Source: Cacajao melanocephalus
Taxonomy: Eukaryota > Chordata > Mammalia > Primates > Pitheciidae
DNA length: 64,000 nt
Reading direction: 5' to 3'
Assembly (NCBI GenBank): GCA_963573385.1
Contig: CAUYLG010041378.1
Location: forward strand, 1 to 64,000
The notes beneath the pieces were generated by a model. That model did no database searches. It was given only the letters and a program-made list of their open reading frames with translations, and was not told the DNA's origin. Position numbers and translations under genes: made by a program. Below are positions 1 through 9,564 of this stretch, in pieces; position 1 is the first letter of the stretch, and each line of letters starts with the position of its first letter.

Positions 1-4
1 ACCT

Positions 5-60
5 ATTTTTAAAGTGACCACATAATTGGAAGTAAATCACTCCTCAGCAATTGCATAGCA
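5..60 (+). mobile_element. L1 ORF2 fragment (left edge)
   Basis: About 50 bases resemble the endonuclease-domain part of L1 ORF2 in sense orientation, around the words ccacataattggaagtaaa and cactcctcagcaa. The match fades after about base 56, and the element probably starts outside the window. Too short to assign a subfamily. Bases 60-182 show nothing recognisable. Confidence 0.6.
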
Positions 61-182
61 TTTCACAGCTTTAAATAAAATATTGGTTGGCTGCTTGTTT
101 GTTATTTTCATCCCTTATTCCTTCCTGTCTCCATTGTTAAGCACAATTATTAGCATAAAAGAGATTTTTAATACCCATTTTT

Positions 183-223
183 AGACTGCATTCTAGCCTG
201 GGCAATAGAACAAGAATCCTGTT
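183..223 (+). mobile_element. Alu 3' end scrap
   Basis: A 40-base relic of the Alu right-arm end, recognised by tctagcctgggcaatagaac. The usual A-tail is replaced by the pyrimidine-rich tract that follows. Confidence 0.55.
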
Positions 224-325
224 CTCCCTCCCTCTTTCTCCTCCTCTTTCTTTCTCTCTTACATTCTTTTTCTTTCTTTCTTTCACTTTCACTTTCTTTC
301 CTCTCTTTTTCTTTCTTTCAAAAAT
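222..325. repeat. CT-rich (CTTT-like) low-complexity tract
   Basis: Almost pure pyrimidine run of irregular ctttctttc/ccctc words, followed by an A-rich stretch to about 358. Probably a degenerate tetranucleotide microsatellite. Confidence 0.85.
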
Positions 326-361
326 AAAAACTAAATAAAAATAATAATTAAAAAAAAGAAG

Positions 362-985
362 AAAGCATCATCTTACACAACCTCAAACTATACTACAAGG
401 CTACAGTGCCTGAAACAGCATGATAATTCCACAAAAGCAGATATATAGACCAATGGAACAGAATAGAAAGCTCAGAAATAATGCCACAGACATAAAGCCA
501 TTTAATCTTCAACAAAGTTCACCAAAACAAGCAATGGGGAAAGACTCTCTATTCAATAAATGGTACTCAAATAATTGGCTAGCCATATGCAGAAGATTGA
601 AATTGGACCCGTTTTTTTATGTCATATAAAAAAATCAACTGATGATAGATTAAAGACTTAAATTGAAAACTTAAAGCTATAAAAATTATACAATTTAACC
701 TAAAATACCATTCTGGATATATGTTCCAGAAAAGATGTTATGATAAAAATGCAAAAAGCAATTGCAACAAATTAAACCAAAAATCTGTAGGGTAAAAGAA
801 ACAAATTATCAACAGAGTAAACAGACAACTTACAGAAAGGGAGAAAATATTTTCAAACTATGCATCCAAGAAAGGTTAAATATCCAGAATCTAAATGGAA
901 ATTCAACAAATTTACAAGCCAAAAACCAAACAACTCCATTCAAAAGTGGGCAAAGGACATGAATAGCCACTTCTCCAAAGAGAAG
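362..985 (+). mobile_element. L1 ORF2 3' fragment
   Basis: Sense-strand piece of L1 ORF2 between the RT domain and the C-terminus. It contains the characteristic words for the segments caaactatactacaaggcta, ataaatggt and tggctagccatatgcaga. A 69-codon open frame (420-629) is only a remnant of ORF2; the rest is interrupted. It ends abruptly where a different L1 region, the 5' UTR type, begins. Not functional. Confidence 0.85.
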
Positions 986-987
986 GA

Positions 988-1805
988 CACAAGACTGGCT
1001 TGCTTTACCACATACTGATTGTACAGCTGTAGAACCTTGAGCAATTGCTAGGTAGTGGTTACAGCAGGCCTTGGGTGAGACACAGTGCTGTACTGGTTTT
1101 GGGTCTGATTCAGTGTAACCCCAGTGGTAGCAGCCATAAGGATTCTTGTGTCACCCCTCTTTGGTTCCTGGCAGCTCAGGAGAAAGAGAGAGAGAGAGAG
1201 AGAGAGAAAATATGACAAAAGAGAGAGACTGATTCTGTTTGAAAGCAAGTAAGAGTGGAGAACAAGTCTTTTCCTGGTAATCAAGATAATTCTTCTAGAT
1301 TTTATCCAAGAACACCAAGGGCTACCTCTATGATTCTGCAAGAACTACAGCATTACTGGGATTGGCCTGCCCCTAAGGCAGACATGAATAAATGCAATGG
1401 CCAAAAACTTGTATTACCATACTCAAGTTCCTTAAAACATCTATAAAGCATTCTCAAGAACTGTGAGCACAAACAAACTCAGACTGTGAGAAGTCTGTGA
1501 ATAACTAACTCTTAAATGTCCAGAAACTGACAAACATCCAAATATATCAACACCATCCAGCAAATCATAACCTTACCATATGAACAAAATAAGACACCAG
1601 GTGCCAATCCCAGAAAAACAGAGATATGTGACCATTCAGAGAATTTAAAATACCTATTTTGAGAAAATTAGAAGAAATTCAATATAACAGAGAAGAAATT
1701 CAAATCCCATCAGGAAAATTTTATAAGAAATTTGAAATAATTGAAAAAATCAAGCAGAAATTCTAGAATTGGAAAATGCAATGACATACTGAAGAATGCA
1801 TACGA
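988..1805 (+). mobile_element. Older L1 5' UTR / start of ORF1 fragment
   Basis: Resembles the 5' leader and start of ORF1 of older primate L1 (L1MA/L1PB-like) in sense orientation. Cues are the cagtgctgtactggtt and ggtagcagccataagg region, a GA-rich run, and later words such as gagatatgtgacc and cagaaattctagaa. It follows an ORF2 3' piece directly, so two L1 copies or a rearranged one are joined here. Subfamily uncertain. Confidence 0.7.
1180..1208. repeat. (GA)n microsatellite
   Basis: About 29 bases of nearly pure GA repeat. It sits where the L1 5' leader is normally GA-rich, so it is probably an expansion of L1 sequence. Confidence 0.9.
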
Positions 1806-2034
1806 GTCTTTCTTTTTCCAATTCTTTTTCTCTTTTTTTACTTTTATTCATTTTTTAAGACAGGATATCACTATCATCCTGGCTAGAGCACAGTGAAAAG
1901 GTCTTGGTTCACTGCAGCCTCTGCCTTCTGGGCTCAAGCAATTCTCCTACCTTAGCCTCTCAAGTAGCTGAAACTATACATGCATACCACCATGCCTGGC
2001 TTTATTTTATGTTTTTATTTTTGGATGAGGTTCC

Positions 2035-2077
2035 TTTTTTAAAGACAATAATACAAAAGACTGACAAAATTTAAAAG

Positions 2078-2128
<51 letters not shown>

Positions 2129-2180
2129 AATACGCAATACTGACAAATCCTTAGCCAGACTAAGACAAAGAGAGAGCAGA
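2035..2180 (+). mobile_element. L1 ORF2 scrap inside the Alu
   Basis: Ends with words typical of L1 ORF2 (gacaaatccttagccagact, then aag and gagagag) and begins with a related stretch around aatacaaaagactgac. A TA microsatellite (2083-2126) occupies its middle. Sense orientation, like the flanking L1 pieces. Confidence 0.6.
2083..2126. repeat. (TA)n microsatellite
   Basis: About 44 bases of uninterrupted TA repeat inside the L1 scrap that splits the Alu. Likely length-polymorphic. Confidence 0.95.
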
Positions 2181-2272
2181 TCCATGTTGCCCAAACTGGT
2201 CTCAAACTTGCGGGCTCAAGCAATCCACCCACCTCAGCTTCCCAAAGTGCTAGAATTACGGATGAGAGCCTT

Positions 2273-2455
2273 TTGCTAGTAACACAAAGGATAAATGTTT
2301 GAGGTAATGGATTGTCCATTTACCTTGATGTGATTATTACGTATTGATTACTATACATTATTACATATTGTATGTCTGTATCAAAATATTCTATACACCC
2401 CAAACATATATATATATCTACTATATACCAACAAAAATTGAATCTAAAAAAGTCA
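2273..2455 (+). mobile_element. Older L1 3' UTR end
   Basis: Sense-strand 3' UTR of an older L1 (L1MA/L1MB-like): acacaaaggataaatgtttg, then gtgattattacgtattg, a tatata run and an A-rich end near 2455. Probably the 3' end of the L1 whose 5' part lies at 988-1805, with its middle lost around the Alu. Confidence 0.7.
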
Positions 2456-2494
2456 AAAAATATCCATTGTGTATCTAGATCACAGGCATTTTTG

Positions 2495-3265
2495 TCATGA
2501 ATATATATATTTTTTAATTTGGAATTTTAAAAATTAATTTTAACTGACATATAAATTGTATGTATTTATAGTGCACAATATGCTGTTGTGAAATATACAT
2601 ACATTGTTGAATGGCTAAATCAAGCTAATTAGTATGTTAATTTCTCACATGCTTATCAATTTTTGTGTTAAGAACTCTTAAAATGTACTTTTCAGTGATT
2701 GTCAAATATACACATTTTTATTAACTATAGTCATCATGTTCTACAACAGATATCTCGAACTTATTCCTCCTGTCTGACTGAAATTTTATATTATTTGACT
2801 TACCTCTCTCCAACCTTCTGCCACCTACCCACTGTTTATTTTTGAACTTTTACTGTTTTGATTTGAATTCTTTATTAAGGTAATCATATGATATTATAAT
2901 TACTGCTTTTTTTTCTGATTTCTATCATTAAATTTGTCAGTAATCGCACAGCATATAGATGAAATCATATAGTATATACTCTTAGTGCCCACCTTCATTC
3001 TCTGATCATTTGGTGACAAACTCATCTTTCCTGTGACTACCTGTAGTCTGTTTTATTAGGTTGTGATTTAGTATTCTATCGCATGGACATACCACATTTT
3101 CTCCACTATTCTGTGGATGTACATATAGGTTTATTCTATATTTTAGATGTTAGAAATAAAGTTGTTATGCAAATTCTTTTAACTGGATTTTTTTTTGTTT
3201 TTGTAAGCACATGGTTTTACTTCTGCCTAGTAAATATGCAGAAGAGGAATTGCTAGGTTATAGTT
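2495..3265 (-). mobile_element. Ancient L1M, 3' UTR and ORF2 end (part 1)
   Basis: Antisense L1M: 3' UTR-like text (taactatagtcatcatgttc, gaacttattcctcctgtctg), then the ORF2 C-terminal region (ggaattgctaggttata). Highly diverged, with no frame kept. It is interrupted by a Tigger-like transposon at 3271-3862 and continues at 3866. Confidence 0.75.
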
Positions 3266-3270
3266 ACATA

Positions 3271-3862
3271 AGTTGAGCATCCCTAATCTGAAAATTCAAA
3301 ATCCAGAACTTTTTGAGTTTTTGAACACTGACATAATACCACAGGTAAAAAATTCTATACCTGACTATTTCAATTTTAAATTTTTCTATTAGGGATGCTC
3401 AACTAGGACAGGTATTCTGGTGATGCTGCTATGCTGCTTAGTTATCCTGAACACATTTTTTTACTCTAGTAATGTAATGTCATGTTTTTTACTGTTAAAT
3501 ATTTACATGTGAAGAAGTGTTTTAAAAATTGCTTATGGGTTACATATATATTCAGTCAGGAATGACACTAAACAACCATAGATTGTCCAGTAGGTGGCTG
3601 AGATAGTGACACCTTTTGCTTTTTGGTTGTTCAGTGTACACACACATTGTTTTATGGGTACATTATTTAAAATATTGTGTAAAATTACCTTTTGGCTATG
3701 TGTAAAAATGTATATGTAAAACATAAATAAATTTTATGTTTAGACTGGGTACCATCTCCAAGATATGTCATTAGATATGTGCAACTATTACAAAAAAAAA
3801 CAAACATGAGATCTAAGAAACTTCTAGTCTTAATAATTTTGGATAAAGGATACTCAGACTGT
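3271..3862. mobile_element. Tigger-like non-autonomous DNA transposon, both ends present
   Basis: Starts with gttgagcatccctaatctg and ends with a related inverted terminus, ggataaaggatactcagac. Flanking TA dinucleotides (cata before, gta after) fit a Tc1/mariner-pogo target duplication. An internal inverted copy of the left terminus lies at about 3386-3404. About 590 bp, with no transposase frame. It splits an antisense L1M. Tigger-type family is my best reading; the exact subfamily is not assigned. Confidence 0.7.
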
Positions 3863-3865
3863 ATA

Positions 3866-4310
3866 TTTAAATTTATTAGAAGTTATTCATAAATTCTCAA
3901 ATCTAAGAATCTTTTTATTCCTATTAACAATGTTTTATGGATCCAGTTGTTCTACATCCTTGCCAACCCTTACTGTTATCAATATTTTTAGTTTTAACTA
4001 TTTTGATGTATGTGTATTATATCTAATTTCTATTTTAATTTGCATTTCCCAAAAAACTAATGATGTTGATAATCTCTTGACATGTTCAGAAGACATTTGG
4101 ATAGCTTTTTTTTATTTTTATTTTGCTGGTATCAGTCATTTCTTCCTTTTTAATCAACCTATTTATATGTAATAGATTTTTATGTGTTTTAGATATAGTG
4201 ACATATTCTGATATATGGGTTGCAAATAGTTTCACCTTTTTTGTGGCTTGCATTTTACTTTGCATTTTTTGGTGTGTAGTGGTAAAAATATACTTCTTTG
4301 TATTTGTTCG
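3866..4310 (-). mobile_element. Ancient L1M ORF2 (part 2)
   Basis: Continuation of the antisense L1M after the Tigger-like insertion. The segment around tgttctacatccttgccaac and atttgcatttcccaa matches the ORF2 C-terminal third. Similarity weakens after about 4200. Confidence 0.65.
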
Positions 4311-5224
4311 TAAACTCTAAAGTTATTACTTTCTTACTCTAATTGTTGATATTAGTCAGATCACAACTCTCCTATGCTTTACAGTTGACTAGAATTGTCC
4401 TTCAGATTTTATAAGTATTTTCACTTTGGCCTACTGTTTCTTACCTTTAGACACCTTTATTTTTTATAAAAGTTTGGCTAAAGTGGACAAAAGAATGTGA
4501 CATTCACTAGGTTAGAGGAACTATGGGAACCGAAAGTTTTTCTTTCTTTATAGACTGTGGGAGTGGTAACATTAGCACATTTTCTACTATATGCAATTTT
4601 ATGTTAATTATTCTCTTGGAATGTTTTCATATTTTAATAAAATGATGAGCATTGCTTTTCAACACAAAATGCCTACTATAGAGCTTCACTTTCTTTCCTA
4701 AATTGTTCACAAATGTAACTCTCAAATTGATAAATTAAATGACTTTTATGGAATACTTAAAACTATAGTTCCTGAAATTTGAGAAGGGCATGTCTTAAGA
4801 ATTCTATCAATGAAAATTAATAACTCCAGATCTAAAGATAGTAGAGCACTCACAGAATTTATAATACTAAAATATGTGATTTTCTACTGCATTAAAACAT
4901 AGGCTTTTTAAAAAAATCTGCTTAATGGAGACTTTCTTATTTAAAATCATGTATCTATCCATATCCTGAGCTAAGAAAAAAGAAACCATGGAATTTATCT
5001 CCTAAGGAGAACTAATAATAATATTCATCCATGTTAAATTGAAAACACAGATGACTTCTGTTGTCATTCAAGTTAAAGTAAAATCTCTACAACCTACCTT
5101 TCCTGCTATTATGACTACAGCTGTGGATAAGATATAAAAAGCAACTATGAGAAAACTACATAGTAAACTGAATATAGCAGATTGAGGAGGAAAACAAAAT
5201 TTACCAAACATTTATTAGGGTGAC
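4311..5224. other. Single-copy AT-rich DNA, nothing recognised
   Basis: No gene, RNA or repeat recognised. No open frame longer than chance. Confidence 0.5.
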
Positions 5225-6262
5225 ACATGAACAGTACAGATTCAAAGCAAGGAGAAGGGATAAAATTTTAAAGACAAATATGGAAATTATAAAATAGATA
5301 ATAGAAAATAAAGAAATCAATCAAATCAAAGTTGATTCTTTGACAGATCAACAAAATTGACATAATGTTGCCTTAACTGATCAAATAAGACAAGAGAGAT
5401 GACGACTTAGAAAAATAAGAAATGAAAGAATCAGAATCACTTCTGAAATTACAGGGAAAAAAGAAAAATCAAAAGCATATACCAGTAACAATTGTTTACT
5501 AACAAATTAAATAACCTAGAGAAAATCTACAGCTTTCTGAAAAGACATGTGCTACTAAGACTCAAGATTCAAGATTACATAATAAAGCTTAGACACATAG
5601 CAAGAAAAAATATTGAATTAATAATAAAAAGTTTCCTGAATAAAGAGCCCAGTAGCTTCACTGGTGAATTCTATCAAATGTTTAAAGAAAATTTAACAAT
5701 AGTCCTTTACAAACTCTTGTGAAAAAGTGGAAGATGAGGGAACATTGCTTATCTCATTCTTTGAAGTCAATCTTATCTTTATACCAAAACCAGACAAAGA
5801 CTTTACCAGAATCTAAACAACTGCAGACCACTGTATCTTTTAATTTAGATATAGACATTTTCAAAATACTACTACTTTGCAAAAGGTGACAACATATCAT
5901 TTGAATAAAAAAATGAAACTTGACTCAGTTTACGTGAAGTACAAAAATCAATTCTAGATAATTGAAGATCTAAGTGTGAAGCATAACAATGGTAACATAA
6001 GAAAATACCTTAACGAATTTGTAGTAAGAAAACATATCTTTCCAAAGCACCAAAAATCACTGGCATAAAGAGATTAAAAGTAGAAATTTTTGTGTATCAA
6101 AGACACTATTATTAAGAAGGTGAAAAATAAAGTCACACAGACAGAAGATAGTTGACAAAAAATGAAGCCAGAAGATTTGATTGTTAACAAAAACTGGAAA
6201 AGGTATTAAATACAGAATATATAAAGAATTCCTAGAAATTCATATAAGACAACAAATGTAAT
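5225..6262 (+). mobile_element. Ancient L1M ORF2 fragment
   Basis: Sense L1M ORF2 with internal deletions. Cues are aaagttgattctttgacaga, then aagagcccagtagcttcactg and ataccaaaaccagacaaaga (RT region), with C-terminal words to 6262. A 76-codon frame at 5492-5722 is an ORF2 remnant. No catalytic motif can be read in frame. Confidence 0.75.
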
Positions 6263-6297
6263 TGTTCTTCTTCAAGCAACACATACAATAAGCACAG

Positions 6298-6302
<5 letters not shown>

Positions 6303-6332
<30 letters not shown>
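6303..6332. repeat. (CA)n microsatellite
   Basis: About 30 bases of pure CA repeat at the right boundary of the L1M fragment. Confidence 0.95.
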
Positions 6333-6335
<3 letters not shown>

Positions 6336-6699
6336 CTTAAAACTTAGAAAGATTTCCAATATTATTTGTGATCAGAATAAAAATATATTTGCTTTACTTC
6401 AGAATTATTTATAATCTGGCTACTGACTCTCATTCTAACCTTATTTTATGTGGCTTCTCCCAAAAAAATCCAAGCTATTTTCTCCCAAGGAGTTTGCACA
6501 GAGTGAGAGTTTTTTACAAAATTTCTTTTTCTAGCCTTTATACTGCCCAAACTTTAGGCCTTGCCTTAAGTGTAATCTCTTTATAAGCTATTTAAGAATA
6601 AAAAGAGACCAAAAAAGTCAGAAATTCAAAGCACAAGTATTATGCTTATTCTTTATGGCTTGAAGAGATACAATATGACATGCAAAGTATTACAAGGAA
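6333..6699. other. No feature recognised
   Basis: AT-rich sequence with a 72-codon frame (6368-6586) that resembles no known protein. Its right part may belong to the MaLR LTR that follows. Confidence 0.4.
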
Positions 6700-6900
6700 A
6701 TGAAATGTCAACAATCTGAATAAGCCTGGACAAATATTCTTCTTCAGAGCCTTCAGATAATGACCCACCGCAATGAATCTATTGATTTTGGTCCTGGATA
6801 ATCAAGGCACAGAAGCCTTCTGAGCAACCTGGACTTCTGACCCACAGAATGGTTAATCAACAAGTAATCATTGCTTTAAACACTAATTAGTAGTAATTTG
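6700..6900 (+). mobile_element. MaLR (MLT1/MST-like) LTR 3' part, interrupted
   Basis: The block near 6770-6900 resembles the 3' end of an MLT1/MST LTR: gattttggtcctgg, then caagtaatcattgctttaaa and a terminal gtagtaatttg. The text continues after the provirus at 12753 with ttatggcaatagg and an internal-region start, so the HERV-K-like provirus inserted in this LTR. Left boundary uncertain. Confidence 0.6.
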
Positions 6901-7302
6901 TGTGGGGGACACATGGCAACATATTCAAACTTATGTACATGGTATTTGAGGTTGGGGCAGGGAAAAATACTGAGACAGTGTGTGTATGTTATTTGTGCAT
7001 GGGAATGAAACTCCTTCACCCTGAAAATAGGACAAGGAGTGGAGTGTGTGGTGTGATAAGGAACATTGAAAACAGCCTCCTGAGAATGCAGCTTGAATGT
7101 TGTACCAGGTCGCAGGTGCCTCAGCAACCCACCTCAAATGACCATCTAGTGGATGTTTGTAGTTAATACAAGCCCTTTCAATAAATACTTGGTGGATAAG
7201 TGCTGAGGCAGGCTTTCTCAGAAGAGCTACCCCCAGCCCCACTCAGCGGGAACTGTCTGAGTACTTTGCTCTTGGCATTCATTACAAGCTATAAGCTCTG
7301 CA
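6901..7302 (+). repeat. 5' LTR of the HERV-K-like provirus
   Basis: Begins tgtgggggacacatgg and ends agctctgca. It carries an AATAAA signal near 7180 inside a block of about 60 bases that is nearly identical to the 3' LTR and spans the likely R region. Open frames crossing it are chance. The primer-binding site expected right after 7302 is not recognisable; an inverted piece of this LTR lies there instead. Confidence 0.9.
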
Positions 7303-7303
7303 A

Positions 7304-7344
7304 CTGGTATTTTTCCATGCCCCAACCTAAAATGCCATGTACAT
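7304..7344 (-). repeat. Inverted copy of LTR positions about 6934-6970
   Basis: The stretch gtatttttcc, atgccccaacct, then ccatgtacat is the reverse complement, with a few mismatches, of the 5' LTR segment around 6934-6970. It lies two bases past the LTR end, where a tRNA primer-binding site is expected, and could pair with the LTR to form a long stem of about 40 bp. Confidence 0.8.
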
Positions 7345-7436
7345 TCATCAATTTTTGGAGAATCCCAGTAAGGGACAGTCCTGACTCCCATTAGGAGGAT
7401 GTGATGCACATGTAAAATATCAGGGGCTAGGTTATC

Positions 7437-8040
7437 ATGGGTCAAAAAACGACCTCAGAGCAGAAAATATTTTTAAAATAGTGCAACAGCTACTTAAGGA
7501 TATCCAGTCCACTGTAAAGCCTGGAGCTCTACACAAGCTTATGCTCTTAATTTGACAGGAATTCCCTGGGTTTCCCGATCAAGGAGCCTTAGATTTAGTT
7601 ATGCGAGCAGGTAGTTTGCTGCCTGAAAAAAGGATATGAGCAAGGTCATTTTACTAATGTTACTATTTTGACCACCTGGGTGATGTTATGCTCTGCATTG
7701 TAGCCTCTTTATCTGCTAGATTGCGGTGAGTCAGACCACCCATATTCTCCACCTGAAGAGAATTCAAGAGATTCAAAGGAGAAGGAAAAACAGAAACCAG
7801 AACAATAGGATGATATTACTCTGTTTCATTCCCTTCTATAGGAAATAAGAAGAGATTTTATTCTAGTGAGGATAAGGATGGATTAGAGCCTTCTCCTCCT
7901 CATACAGAAAAGCCAGCACCCTCCTTTCCTACACCCTTAAAGAGACCTGCATTCTTTGGCCCAGTTTAGGCAACAGCACCTCCCATTCTCCCTTGAGGAG
8001 ATTGGAGGCCGCCAAGAGACGGTTCTTGGATAAGATCCCC
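7437..8040 (+). pseudogene. gag relic (matrix region) of the HERV-K-like provirus
   Basis: The start codon at 7437 gives MGQ, the usual myristoylation start of betaretroviral Gag. An in-frame stop follows at codon 15 (7479-7481). Further on, another stretch resembles the HML matrix region, including FPDQGALDLVMRA near 7565-7610, again after a stop. A proline-rich stretch near 7915-7990 may be the following linker. Capsid and nucleocapsid, including zinc knuckles, are not found. Intact Gag is several hundred residues, so only the N-terminal part remains. Confidence 0.7.
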
Positions 8041-9560
8041 CATCAGTGAACATCTATATTATCTGGTGGCCGTGTCTCCTTGAAAAACTTCCCTGATGGA
8101 GGGGTGCTTCTAGGAGGGAAGAAAAGTGGCTGATTATAATTATCTTCCTAATATGCTGTTTCTCACTTCGTACGTCCAGCATCGGCCTTTCTGACCTTGT
8201 CTTTTTCCTGTTTCCCTGGAGTATAAAGGAAATTTGCATGCAGCCTCCTGGATTTTATCCCAGAAAGCTCTGGCTTTCTTTGCTGCCCACAGAGGCCAGG
8301 GGCAGGAGAGTTGCTAAGATGTCATGGACGGTTCATTTAGTCCCTGGAAGTCTAGGCAAGTAGCCCCTTTCTGGGTTTGTGGTGATAAAGCGGTGGCCAA
8401 GAGACAGACTGAGTCCCTGGGTGGCTGCAGGCAGCTCCAGCTTGGTCCTAAGAATCCTCCTCACCATGGTCATGTGCCTTAGTAACTGTGCCCAGAAAAT
8501 GGCCTGCTGCTTGCTGTGCTGCTGCCTTTTCTACTTCTGTCCTTCCCTGCCACCCCTCGCATGTCTCAGCTGACAAGCAATTCCTTGTCTTTCCCTGGCC
8601 CCTGGGGAAAAGACTAAGAAACAGTCCATGTGCACCCCAATCTTATTAGCCTAAGGTGAGCAGAGGGACATGGAGCAGCCTAGAGTACAGAGCTCTGGGG
8701 GAGAAGCCCACTAATAAGAGGCACTTTCCCATAGCTGTATGTTAAATGCGAACTAGGCTGAGGAAGAGAAGCTCTGCTAGTTGCTATCATCTTCAGAAGA
8801 CAGACACAGCAGTAAGGAATGTTTGTTTTGCTTTTTTATAAAATGTGTAAAAACACTGTGACTAGAAAACTTCAAAGCAGACCCTGTGCTGCATGTCTGC
8901 TCCTCCCCTGAGCCTCTCTGCTTGGCGGTGGTAAAAATAATAAAAATCTTGGTATATTTTCAGTGTCTTACCTAACAAGGTTGGCTCCAAGGGTAGGTGG
9001 CCTGGAAGACAAGGGAAGTGGTTTTCTCCCAGCCTGTTACCTTCTTGCCTCCTACCTCTGCGCTTATACACACACTTTACCACCTGGTAATTCTCTGGCT
9101 TCTTACTGCCTCTTGTAGTTTTATTTCCTTCCTCTCAGGGTAAGAGCAGCAACAGGTGGCAGACTGTTCAAAAGAGAGGCTGCCTAAGGAGCCCGGAGCA
9201 GACAGGAATAAATCAGCCACAGTCCTACTTTCTCAAGCTCACTTCTAAGACATTGCAGCTAAAGGGTAATGCAAGAAAATGGCCAAAAGCAGAAGACATT
9301 TTTAAAGCTTTTGTTTGTTTGTTTTTGTTTTTTAACATAACTCAATGCAGGTTTATTATCCTGGTGACTTGCAGTCACATTTTAATGACTTTCAAGGGTC
9401 AAAATAAGGTAAAAATCACTTAAAATATTCATCCCTTCCATTCCTTAGTTTAACAGATAGGCTTTATCTTTTGCCATTTCTGTATTTTACGTTATGTACC
9501 TGTCTCATAATCCCTCTAAATATATACCAAAAAAACCACCGATTTAATCTCTCTCTTCTC
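8041..9560. other. Non-retroviral-looking segment inside the provirus
   Basis: About 1.5 kb between the gag relic and the RNase H region. It is richer in G+C than its surroundings, and I can read no capsid, protease or RT motif in any frame. Short frames occur (8379-8573, cysteine-rich; 8862-9083 on the minus strand), but none resembles a known protein. It contains a T-rich run (9312-9333) followed by TTTATT at 9352-9357, which could be the tail and poly(A) signal of a minus-strand retrocopied transcript. Origin unknown; it replaces protease and most of RT. Confidence 0.5.
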
Positions 9561-9564
9561 ATAA

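Larger units (their letters stand above)
1850..2272 (-). mobile_element. Antisense Alu, split by an inserted L1 scrap
   Basis: The left part (about 1850-2034) and right part (about 2181-2272) read as one antisense Alu, with cues ggctcaagcaattctcct and later cccaaagtgctagaattac. The Alu text stops near 2034 at ggatgagg and resumes at ccatgttgccc with almost nothing lost. The 146 bases between are L1-like with a TA run. Old, heavily mutated copy. Confidence 0.8.

Noticed and set aside
8379..8573. Cysteine-rich 64-codon frame in the provirus gap, like a palmitoylated cysteine string
   Set aside because: Short, with no match to cysteine-string proteins outside the cysteines; gct/tgc-rich DNA explains it.
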